NCBI GenBank assembly: GCA_032160545.1
Contig: JAVHVN010000098.1
Span: 6,603 to 70,602, forward strand
Direction: 5' to 3'
Origin: DATGFB01 sp032160545
GTDB taxonomy: Bacteria; Actinomycetota; Actinomycetes; Mycobacteriales; Jatrophihabitantaceae
Length of the DNA stretch: 64,000 bases
Both the position numbers and the translations under genes were made by a program. Below, in pieces: positions 41,063-48,781 of the stretch; the stretch's first letter is position 1; each line of letters begins with the position of its first letter. The notes beneath the pieces were generated by a model, which was not told where the DNA came from, did not search any database, and saw only the letters and a list, made by a program, of their open reading frames with translations.

Positions 41063-43054
41063 ATGCCGCGACCCCGCCGTGCCCTGACCGCCGCGTTGAC
41101 GGCCGCCGCCGTGCTGGCCGGGGTGGCGGTCGCCGTGTCGGCCCCGACCGGCGTGGCCGCGGTGGACGACCCGATCGCCGCCGCCGAGTCCGCGAGCGCC
41201 GCACCGGGGAGCACCTGGCAACCCGGCCCGGAGCGATACGGGCACCGCGTCATCTACGACGTCCCGGTGCGCATGTCCGACGGCGTGGTGCTGCGCGCCG
41301 ACGTCGACGTGCCGACCGATCTGTCGACCGGCGCCGATGCGTCCGGCCCCTTCCCGACGCTCCTCACGATGACGCCCTACGGCAAGGACGTCGGTGCGTC
41401 GGCGGGCCTCGGCACGCTGCCGTACCTCGTGAAGCGTGGCTACATCGACGTCGCGGTGGACGTGCGCGGCACGGGTACGTCCGGCGGGTCGTTCAACCTG
41501 TTCGACCCGAAGCAGACCGCCGACGGTGTGCAGCTGGTGACCTGGGCGGCGCACCTGCCGCACAGCACCGGCCGGGTCGGCCTGCACGGCGCGTCCTATC
41601 TGGGCATCGACCAGCTGCTCACGGCAGGAGCAGTCGGGAAGGACTCACCGCTGAAGGCGATCTTCCCGGTCGTCTCGGCGAACGACCTGTACCGGGACGC
41701 CGCCTTCATGGGCGGTATCCCGGACGGCTCGTTCGACATGGCCTACCTCGGCGCACTGCTGCCGCTGACCAACCTGGTGTCGCCGCTGGCCGGTGCGCTC
41801 GCCGATCCCGCGAACCTGCTCGCCGACGTACGGACCGTCCTGAACCACGCGGGCAACACGCTCAGCTACAACGCGCGCTTCCTGCTCCAGGCGTATCTCG
41901 GCGGTGTGGACTCCTACGACAGCTCGTATTGGCAGGCGCGGCGCCCGGCGAACGTCCTGGCCGACATCGTCGCGAACGGCATCCCGGCCTACCTCGTCGG
42001 CGGCGAGTTCGACCTCTTCCAGCGAGGCGAGCCGCTCAACTACGCCGCCCTGCAGAACGCCTGGGCCGGTCGCCCGGCCGGTGCGCCGATGCGGCCGGGG
42101 CAACCGGTGACCGGCCGTTACCAGCTGCTCGACGGGCCGTTCACCCACCTCGAGGGCGGTGGCGTCGGCTCGAACTTCGAGCAGCTGCAGCTCGAGTGGT
42201 TCGACACCTGGCTCAAGGACGCCCCGACCGGCATGGCGGACACGCCCACGCCGCTGCACTACTACGACCTCGGCACGAAGCAGTACGCCGACACGACGAC
42301 TTATCCGTTGAGCGCAGCGACCCCGACCACCTTCTACTTCGGCGCCGGGCGCACGGGCAGCGCGCTGTCCACGAACGACGGCTCGCTGTCCGTCGAGACG
42401 CCCGCAGCCGCCGCTGGTGCCGACACCCTCGCCTGGGCGCCCGTCGGCTCGACGATCTGCGCGCGCTCGCAGGACCAGTGGGTGATGGGCGCGGCGTCGC
42501 TCGTCCCGCACCTGGCCGGCCTGGCGGTGCCCTGCATCGACGACGATCGCCCCTCGCAGCTCGGGCCCACCTCGTTGACCTACAGCACCGCGCCCTTGCC
42601 GGACGCGCGGACCGTCGCCGGGCCCATCTCCGCGACGCTCTACGCGACGGCGAACACCCGCGACACGGAATGGATCGTCAACGTCGAGGACGTGGCACCG
42701 GACGGGCTGTCGAAGCCGCTGACGCAGGGAGCGCTGCTCGGCTCGTTCCGTGCCGTGAACGAAGCCAGGTCCTGGACGACCGGGGACGGCCATTACGTGT
42801 TGCCCTACCACGACTACACGCCGGATTCGGCGCACGCGGTGACCCCGGGCGCCGTCACACGCTACGACATCGAGGTCTTCCCGACGTACGCCACGATCCC
42901 GGCGGGGCACCGGATCAGGGTGACGGTGTCGAGCACGGACGCGCCGCACCTGCTGCCCACCCCGCGGCAGACGCTCGAGCTGCTCGGCGGGGTGTACCGC
43001 GTGCAGCGCAGCGCGTCGGCACCCTCCTCGGTGACGATCCCGCTGCTGGGCTAG
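41063..43054 (+). CDS. Exported CocE/X-Pro dipeptidyl-peptidase-type hydrolase
   Basis: A 663-residue protein from ATG 41063 with a signal peptide (basic start, Ala-rich core, cut near residue 35). The alpha/beta-hydrolase domain has YDVPVRMSDGVVLRADV, VDVRGTGTSGGSF and the nucleophile in LHGASYLGIDQL (GxSYxG). The C-terminal jelly-roll domain (about 450-650) is typical of the CocE/NonD family. Members cleave X-Pro peptides or esters. With a signal peptide and a KstR-like site, an extracellular esterase for lipids or steroid esters is plausible but not shown. Confidence 0.87.
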   Translation: MPRPRRALTAALTAAAVLAGVAVAVSAPTGVAAVDDPIAAAESASAAPGSTWQPGPERYGHRVIYDVPVRMSDGVVLRADVDVPTDLSTGADASGPFPTLLTMTPYGKDVGASAGLGTLPYLVKRGYIDVAVDVRGTGTSGGSFNLFDPKQTADGVQLVTWAAHLPHSTGRVGLHGASYLGIDQLLTAGAVGKDSPLKAIFPVVSANDLYRDAAFMGGIPDGSFDMAYLGALLPLTNLVSPLAGALADPANLLADVRTVLNHAGNTLSYNARFLLQAYLGGVDSYDSSYWQARRPANVLADIVANGIPAYLVGGEFDLFQRGEPLNYAALQNAWAGRPAGAPMRPGQPVTGRYQLLDGPFTHLEGGGVGSNFEQLQLEWFDTWLKDAPTGMADTPTPLHYYDLGTKQYADTTTYPLSAATPTTFYFGAGRTGSALSTNDGSLSVETPAAAAGADTLAWAPVGSTICARSQDQWVMGAASLVPHLAGLAVPCIDDDRPSQLGPTSLTYSTAPLPDARTVAGPISATLYATANTRDTEWIVNVEDVAPDGLSKPLTQGALLGSFRAVNEARSWTTGDGHYVLPYHDYTPDSAHAVTPGAVTRYDIEVFPTYATIPAGHRIRVTVSSTDAPHLLPTPRQTLELLGGVYRVQRSASAPSSVTIPLLG

Positions 43055-43058
43055 CTGG

Positions 43059-44291
43059 CTAGCTGGGCACGGGTGCGGCGAGCCAGCCGCGCAGCGTGGC
43101 GTAGACCGCAGGATCCCCCAGCAGGTCGAAGTGGTGCTTGCCGCCGATGTGGAAGGTGCGCTCGGGTTCGAACCCGATTCGGCGCGTCGGTCCGATGCCG
43201 TGTGCGCTGCCGTGCTGGACGAGCAGGTCGTGGGCCAGTAGCCCGTGCGGGCGCTTCGAGAGCGTCGCCGACGCCACGGCGTACTGCACACCGGGGATCA
43301 GGATCGCGTCGGTGCAGCGGTCGTCCAGGCAGGTGTCGGGATCCCAGCCGGCCCAGTCGGCCTCGAGCACGGCGCCGTGGCGCAGGTCCTTGATCCCGAC
43401 GCTGCGCCGGTTGAGCCAGGTCGCGAACGGCCGGGTCTCGGGCAGCCGGCTCATGCGGTGAGTGCCCCTGGCAACGAACCGCTCGAGGGGTGCGCCCAGA
43501 TGCGGGGTGCCGAGGCCGATGACGTGCCGCAGCTGCGCGACCCATTCGAGTCCCGACTCGTGCGCGCTGTGCGCCGCGCTGCGTGCGATGAGCCCACCCA
43601 TCGAATGCCCGACCAGCGCGACCTCGGTCACCGGCACCGGCCACGCCGCGACCAGTTCGCCGATCCGGTCGGCCAGCTGCCGGCCGTTGTCGGAGATGTG
43701 CAGCCCAGAGTTGAACACGACATAGATCGGCGTCCATCCGTCGTCGTCGCGCAGCTTGGAGCCGAACGTGACGGCGGGGTCTCCCCAGTGCTTCTCTGCA
43801 CCGAGCCACCACGAAAGGTCGTTCTCGCAGAGACCGTGCAGGAACAGCACGATCCGCCCGGTGGCGCGGCCACCGGCATCGAACGCCACGTTGGACGGGA
43901 TGCGGCGCATCGGCCCTTCGTGGGTGCGCAGCCGCATCGCAGGCGCGATGGTCCTTCGCGTCACCGCGAGCCGATCGCCCCACAAGCCGTTCAGCGCGCC
44001 GAGGGCAAAGCGTCCCAGGGGGGAGTCGTGCGCCGATGCCGCCACCGGGTCGCGGACCGCGCCGGCCGCGGCGCCCAGCACGGGCGGCAGCACGCGGACG
44101 CCGACCCGCGTCGACGTGTACGCGACCGCGGAGATGCCGTCGTGCATGAGGCGAACCGGAGTGCCCGCGTCCCCGAGCGCGCCGAACAGCCGCGCGGCGA
44201 GTGCCCTGTGGACGTCACGCACCGCGACCGCGACCTCGTCGAGGGCGGTGCCGACCAGTGCGCCGGTGTCCTTGACCTCGTCGCCCCGCAT
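43059..44291 (-). CDS. Alpha/beta-hydrolase esterase (PGAP1-like lipase)
   Basis: A 410-residue protein. The first 140 residues are helical and of unknown role. The hydrolase fold follows: IVLFLHGLCENDLSWW (oxyanion region), VALVGHSMGGLIARSAA (nucleophile Ser), GLGTPHLGAPLERF and a C-terminal GGKHHFDLL with a likely catalytic His. No signal peptide is seen. It converges on the CocE-type gene with four bases between the stops. Confidence 0.82.
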   Translation of the reverse strand: MRGDEVKDTGALVGTALDEVAVAVRDVHRALAARLFGALGDAGTPVRLMHDGISAVAYTSTRVGVRVLPPVLGAAAGAVRDPVAASAHDSPLGRFALGALNGLWGDRLAVTRRTIAPAMRLRTHEGPMRRIPSNVAFDAGGRATGRIVLFLHGLCENDLSWWLGAEKHWGDPAVTFGSKLRDDDGWTPIYVVFNSGLHISDNGRQLADRIGELVAAWPVPVTEVALVGHSMGGLIARSAAHSAHESGLEWVAQLRHVIGLGTPHLGAPLERFVARGTHRMSRLPETRPFATWLNRRSVGIKDLRHGAVLEADWAGWDPDTCLDDRCTDAILIPGVQYAVASATLSKRPHGLLAHDLLVQHGSAHGIGPTRRIGFEPERTFHIGGKHHFDLLGDPAVYATLRGWLAAPVPS

Positions 44292-44343
44292 GAGCCGACA
44301 GTAAACAGTCGTGCACTGAAACCTGAAGAGCCGCGCCGCGAGG

Positions 44344-45069
44344 TCAGTCGGGTAGCGCAGCCGTGATGCGGCGCGCTCCGGCGAGGAGCACCGGGGCGAG
44401 CCGGGTGCCGGGTGTCCGGCCCAGGCGCTCGATCGGGCCCGACACCGAGATGGCGCCGAGCAGACCGCCGGAGGGCGCCAGGACGGGGGCCGACACCGAC
44501 GCCACGCCGGCCTCGCGCTGACCGACCGATTGTGCCCACCCGCGCTTGCGGACCTCCGCGAGCGACCGCGGGGTGAACGACGAGTCGGCGAGGATCTCGG
44601 TCAGGCTCTCCGGATCGGACCACGCGCAGATGACCTGTGCCCCCGAGCCTGCCGTCAGCGGCAGGTGGGACCCCACCGGGACCGTGGTGCGCAGGCCGGT
44701 CGCGCGCTCGGCAGCCGCGACGCACACCCGCTCGGCACCGTCGCGCCGGTACAGCTGGGCGCTCTCGCCGGACTCGTCGCGCACCCACGCGAGGACCGGC
44801 GCCGCGGCCGACAACACCGGGTCGGGCAGCGCCGTGGCCAGCTCGCCGAGCCGGCGGCCGAGGACGAAGCGCCCCTCGGTGTCGCGGTCGAGCAGGCGAT
44901 GGACCTCGAGCGCCACCGCGAGCCGGTGCGCAGTGGCCCGAGGCAGTCCGGTCGCCGTGACGAGGTCGGCCAGCGTTCGAGGCGCCTCGGCAGCGGCCAC
45001 CAGGATGGCTACCGTCTTGTCGACGACGCCGATACCGCTGGGTTGACCGGCGCTGCTAGGCTTTCCCAC
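44344..45069 (-). CDS. IclR-family regulator divergent from leuCD
   Basis: A 241-residue IclR-type regulator: an N-terminal winged helix with TLADLVTATGLPRATAHRL, then an effector domain with LRTTVPVGSHLPLTAGSGAQVI. Similar regulators beside leuCD (LtbR in Corynebacterium, NdgR in Streptomyces) control leucine biosynthesis and related genes. The 52-base gap to leuC holds an inverted repeat at the expected operator place, so this protein probably regulates leuCD and itself. Confidence 0.87.
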   Translation of the reverse strand: MGKPSSAGQPSGIGVVDKTVAILVAAAEAPRTLADLVTATGLPRATAHRLAVALEVHRLLDRDTEGRFVLGRRLGELATALPDPVLSAAAPVLAWVRDESGESAQLYRRDGAERVCVAAAERATGLRTTVPVGSHLPLTAGSGAQVICAWSDPESLTEILADSSFTPRSLAEVRKRGWAQSVGQREAGVASVSAPVLAPSGGLLGAISVSGPIERLGRTPGTRLAPVLLAGARRITAALPD

Positions 45070-45084
45070 GAAGCGATACTACTT

Positions 45085-45099
45085 TCTCATATGTTGAGA
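45085..45099. promoter_or_regulatory. Operator-like inverted repeat in the IclR/leuC gap
   Basis: TCTCA-TATGT-TGAGA is a perfect 5-base inverted repeat with a 5-base spacer in an A/T-rich stretch. It lies between the divergent regulator and leuC starts, 22 bases before leuC. This is the natural place for the IclR-type protein to bind. Confidence 0.5.
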
Positions 45100-45121
45100 T
45101 AGCAAGAACGGAAGTGGCGAC

Positions 45122-46534
45122 ATGGGCAAGACGCTGGCCGAGAAGCTCTGGGACAGCCACGTGGTGCACAGTGCGCCGGGCGAGCCCGACCTGCTCTTCA
45201 TCGACATGCACCTGGTTCACGAGGTGACGAGTCCGCAGGCGTTCGACGGCCTGCGCATCGCCGGCCGTCCCGTGCACCGCCCGGACCTCACGCTCGCGAC
45301 CGAGGACCACAACACGCCCACCGACTACACGCTCCCACTGCTCGGAACGTCGTCCATCAAGGACGACGTGAGCCGCACGCAGATCGAGACCCTGCGCAAG
45401 AACTGTGCCGACTTCGGCGTGCGCCTCTACCCCATGGGCGACGCCGAGCAGGGCATCGTGCACGTCATCGGCCCGCAGCTCGGTATCACCCAGCCGGGCA
45501 TGACGATCGTCTGCGGCGACTCCCACACCTCGACGCACGGGGCATTCGGAGCGCTCGCGTTCGGAATCGGCACGAGCCAGGTCGAGCACGTCCTGGCGAC
45601 ACAGACACTGCCGATGGACCGTCCGAAGACGATGGCCGTGAACGTCAACGGCACGCTGCCCGAGGGCGTCACGCCGAAGGACGTGATCCTCGCGGTGATC
45701 GCGAAGACCGGCACCGGCGGCGGCCAGGGATACATGGTCGAGTACCGCGGCAACGTCTTCGCCGAGATGTCCATGGAGGGCCGCATGACGGTCTGCAACA
45801 TGAGCATCGAGTGGGGCGCACGTGCCGGGATGATCGCACCGGACGACACCACATTCGCGTACCTGCAGGGCCGCGACCATGCGCCGAAGGGCGAGCTCTG
45901 GGACGCCGCTGTCGAGTACTGGCGCGACCTGCGCACGGACGACGACGCGGGGTTCGACGCCGAGGTCACCCTCGCCGCCGCGGACATCACGCCGTTCGTC
46001 ACCTGGGGGACGAACCCCGGCCAGGGCGTGCCGCTCGCGGCGACCGTGCCCGACCCGGCCGACTTCGCGGACGAGTCCGACCGGGTGGCAGCCGAGAAGG
46101 CGCTGGCCTACATGGGTCTGACCGCCGGAACCCCGTTGCGTGAGATCGCCGTCGACACCGTGTTCGTCGGGTCGTGCACCAACGGGCGCATCGAGGACCT
46201 GCGCGCGGCCGCGGCCGTCATCGAGGGCCGTAAGGTCGCCGACAGCGTGCGCATGCTGGTGGTCCCCGGCTCGATGCGGGTGCGCAAGCAGGCCGAGGAC
46301 GAGGGCCTCGACCGCATCTTCACCGCCGCCGGCGCCGAGTGGCGCCAGGCCGGTTGCTCGATGTGCCTCGGCATGAACCCCGACCAGCTCGCGCCGGGAG
46401 AGCGCAGCGCGTCGACCTCGAATCGCAACTTCGAAGGGCGGCAGGGCAAGGGCGGCCGCACGCACCTGGTGTCGCCGCTCGTCGCGGCCGCCACCGCTGT
46501 CACCGGCCACCTGGCCAGCCCCGCCGACCTGTAA
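45122..46534 (+). CDS. leuC: 3-isopropylmalate dehydratase large subunit
   Basis: A 470-residue aconitase-family protein that isomerises 2- and 3-isopropylmalate in leucine synthesis together with LeuD. The 4Fe-4S ligands are in VFVGSCTNGRIEDL and QAGCSMCLGMNPD; other landmarks are CGDSHTSTHGAFGALAFGIG and RSASTSNRNFEGRQGKGGRTH. Length and order match the family. leuD starts 10 bases after its stop. Confidence 0.96.
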   Translation: MGKTLAEKLWDSHVVHSAPGEPDLLFIDMHLVHEVTSPQAFDGLRIAGRPVHRPDLTLATEDHNTPTDYTLPLLGTSSIKDDVSRTQIETLRKNCADFGVRLYPMGDAEQGIVHVIGPQLGITQPGMTIVCGDSHTSTHGAFGALAFGIGTSQVEHVLATQTLPMDRPKTMAVNVNGTLPEGVTPKDVILAVIAKTGTGGGQGYMVEYRGNVFAEMSMEGRMTVCNMSIEWGARAGMIAPDDTTFAYLQGRDHAPKGELWDAAVEYWRDLRTDDDAGFDAEVTLAAADITPFVTWGTNPGQGVPLAATVPDPADFADESDRVAAEKALAYMGLTAGTPLREIAVDTVFVGSCTNGRIEDLRAAAAVIEGRKVADSVRMLVVPGSMRVRKQAEDEGLDRIFTAAGAEWRQAGCSMCLGMNPDQLAPGERSASTSNRNFEGRQGKGGRTHLVSPLVAAATAVTGHLASPADL

Positions 46535-46544
46535 GGACACCGCC

Positions 46545-47168
46545 ATGGACAAGTTCACGGTTCACGTCGGGACCGCGGTGCCACTGCGCCGCGGCAACGT
46601 CGACACCGACCAGATCATCCCGGCCGTCTATCTCAAGCGAGTCACCCGTACCGGCTTCGAGGACGGTCTGTTCCAGGCGTGGCGGGCGAACGAACCCGGC
46701 TTCGTCCTCAACCAGCCGCAATTCGCCGGCGCGAGCGTGCTGGTGGCCGGCCCCGACTTCGGCACCGGCAGCTCACGAGAGCACGCGGTGTGGGCGCTCA
46801 TGGACTACGGCTTCCGGGTCGTGATCTCGCCGCGGTTCGCGGACATCTTCCGCGGCAACTCGCTCAAGGCCGGGCTGCTCACGGTCGAGCTGCCGGAAAA
46901 GATCGTGCAGCGGCTGCTCGACGACATCGAGGACGACCCCGCGACGACCGTGACGATCGACCTGACTGATCGCCAGGTCAGGTGGACTCCATCGGGCAGC
47001 GTGCGACCCGAGCATGAGACAGAGGTCCACGACTTCGCGCTGGACGACTACACGCGGTGGCGGTTGATGGAGGGCCTCGACGACATCGGCCTCACGTTGC
47101 GCCATCTCGACGAGGTCGCCACGTACGAAACGCAGCGCAAGCCGTGGTTGCCGGCCGTCGCTGTCTGA
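46545..47168 (+). CDS. leuD: 3-isopropylmalate dehydratase small subunit
   Basis: A 207-residue swivel-domain partner of LeuC. Conserved RRGNVDTDQIIPAVYLKRV at the start, GPDFGTGSSREHAVWAL in the middle and FADIFRGNSLKAGLL identify it. It completes the active site of isopropylmalate isomerase. It is the second gene of the leuCD unit. Confidence 0.96.
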   Translation: MDKFTVHVGTAVPLRRGNVDTDQIIPAVYLKRVTRTGFEDGLFQAWRANEPGFVLNQPQFAGASVLVAGPDFGTGSSREHAVWALMDYGFRVVISPRFADIFRGNSLKAGLLTVELPEKIVQRLLDDIEDDPATTVTIDLTDRQVRWTPSGSVRPEHETEVHDFALDDYTRWRLMEGLDDIGLTLRHLDEVATYETQRKPWLPAVAV

Positions 47169-47297
47169 CCGCTGTCCAACGAGAAAACTGCGGCGACACA
47201 AGCTGATTGCGTTGGCTCGGGCGTTCCTACGTCCTACGGTGACGGGCAGACGACCATCGTGGTCGCGTACCGACTCCGTGAATGACCAGGAGGCTCC

Positions 47298-47807
47298 GTG
47301 CCCAACAAGGCCCAGTTCGTCGAAGCGCTCGCCGAGCGTTTCGACGGCGACAAGAAGCGCGCCGCTGCTGCACTCGATGCGGTCATCGACACGCTCTACT
47401 CCGCCATCTCGCGTGGCGAGAAGGTGGCGCTCACCGGCTTCGGCATCTTCGAGCGACGCGAGCGCGCGGCGCGAATGGCGCGTAACCCCGCCACCGGTGC
47501 CGCGGTGCGCGTGAAGAAGACGGCCGTCCCCGCCTTCCGCGCAGGCGCGGAGTTCAAGGCAATCGCGAGCGGCGCGCGCAAGCTCGCCACCAACGAGGCG
47601 AAGAGGGCGGTCGCCGCGGTCGAGAAAGCCACCGGCCCCGCCAAGAAGGCTGCTGCCGCGGCTGTGCAGAAGTCGACGCCGGCGAAGCGGGCGCCCGCGA
47701 GGAAGGCCGCCGCGAAGAAGGCTCCGGCCACGAAGGCCACCGCGAAGAAGGCACCTGCGAAGAAGGCACCGGCCAAGAAGGCACCCGCGAAGAAGGCCGC
47801 CCGCTGA
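47298..47807 (+). CDS. hup: HU-type nucleoid protein with Lys/Ala-rich tail
   Basis: A 169-residue protein from GTG 47298. The first 90 or so residues are a full HU domain (NKAQFVEALAERFDGDK, GFGIFERRERAARMARNPATG, VKKTAVPAFRAGAEFKA). The remaining 75 residues are a basic tail rich in Lys, Ala and Pro, with repeated AKKAP-type units, as in mycobacterial HupB and Streptomyces HupS. It compacts DNA. The gene stands alone with about 130 bases upstream that show no other gene. Confidence 0.95.
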   Translation: MPNKAQFVEALAERFDGDKKRAAAALDAVIDTLYSAISRGEKVALTGFGIFERRERAARMARNPATGAAVRVKKTAVPAFRAGAEFKAIASGARKLATNEAKRAVAAVEKATGPAKKAAAAAVQKSTPAKRAPARKAAAKKAPATKATAKKAPAKKAPAKKAPAKKAAR

Positions 47808-47835
47808 CACGACCGCACTCGATCGCTCACCGGAC

Positions 47836-47871
47836 CGACGGGCGCCGCGCACATCGTGCCGGCGCCCGTCG
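47836..47871. terminator. Strong bidirectional hairpin between hup and the MutT1-like gene
   Basis: CGACGGGCGCCG (47836-47847) pairs perfectly with CGGCGCCCGTCG (47860-47871). The 12-base interval pairs further as GCAC-ATC-GTGC, giving a nearly continuous stem of 16 base pairs. It lies between the stops of two converging genes, so it can terminate both. Confidence 0.75.
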
Positions 47872-47876
47872 TGCTG

Positions 47877-48776
47877 TCAGCGCAATCCCGCCGGGTCGTC
47901 GTAGTACTCCGAGGCGATCACGTCGCCGTCGACGAACGACAGCACCCACGCCGCTCCCTTGCGAGTGTCCGAATCGCTCACGTGCACAGCGACGTCCTCG
48001 ACCAGCGACGAGATCGTGAGGCCCTGGCTGCAGACCACCGTCACCCGTCCCGGTTTCGCGAGCGCGTACAACGCCGTGCGCACCGCACCGGCTGACGTCG
48101 CGTACGCCTCGTCGTCGAAGGCCGGGTCGATCTGCAGCGGCACGTGGGCCGCCTGCGCGAACGGAGTCACCGTCTCGATGCAGCGCGCCCGGTCGGCGCT
48201 GATCACGGCATCGGGTCCGAATGACGTGAGGAACCCCGCCAGCCCGCGCGCCTGCGCCCTGCCGAAATCGTCGAGTGGCCGCAGGGCGTCGTCGCCGGGC
48301 CAATCGACCCGCCGGCCCGCGCGGGCGTGCCGCAGCAGGATCACCACCGCGTCGGGTACGGGCAGTGCGGCAAAGTCCGTCAGTACGCTGCGATCGGTGG
48401 CGTACTGCAGTCGCAGCGCGGCATCATCCGGAGTCAGCCACTGCAGTTCGTCGACCTCGTCCGACGGCGCGAACGTCCCCGACAGGTGCCGCATCGCCCA
48501 GAACGCGACGACCTTGCGTGCCGGCCCGTCACCGTCCCGCACGGGTGGGACGTCGTACTGCACGCGGCGCAACCGCCGCGAGACCGCCACCGTCGAGCCG
48601 ATCTCCTCGGCGACCTCGCGCACCGCTGCCGCGAGCGGGGTCTCGCCCTGCTCGAGCTTGCCCTTGGGCAGGCTCCAGTCGTCGTAGCGCGCGCGATGCA
48701 CCACGGCGACCTCGACGGCACGCTGGCCACCGCGCCACACCACGCCGCCGGCGGCGTCGATCCGGGTCTTCGGCAA
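47877..48776 (-). CDS. NUDIX hydrolase fused to histidine phosphatase (MutT1-type)
   Basis: A 299-residue fusion from TTG 48776, five bases after the ppk stop. The NUDIX domain (1-140) has the box GKLEQGETPLAAAVREVAEEIG, with all catalytic Glu positions. The phosphatase domain (about 150-290) starts with VVILLRHARAG, the RH(G/A) motif. This matches mycobacterial MutT1, which removes 8-oxo-GTP/dGTP and hydrolyses diadenosine polyphosphates. Its place behind ppk1 is a known actinobacterial arrangement. Confidence 0.9.
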   Translation of the reverse strand: MPKTRIDAAGGVVWRGGQRAVEVAVVHRARYDDWSLPKGKLEQGETPLAAAVREVAEEIGSTVAVSRRLRRVQYDVPPVRDGDGPARKVVAFWAMRHLSGTFAPSDEVDELQWLTPDDAALRLQYATDRSVLTDFAALPVPDAVVILLRHARAGRRVDWPGDDALRPLDDFGRAQARGLAGFLTSFGPDAVISADRARCIETVTPFAQAAHVPLQIDPAFDDEAYATSAGAVRTALYALAKPGRVTVVCSQGLTISSLVEDVAVHVSDSDTRKGAAWVLSFVDGDVIASEYYDDPAGLR

Positions 48777-48781
48777 CGGTG

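Noticed and set aside
47640..47804. Repeat array in the 3' end of hup
   Set aside because: The repeats encode the usual Lys/Ala/Pro tail of actinobacterial HU proteins and are not an independent repeat element.
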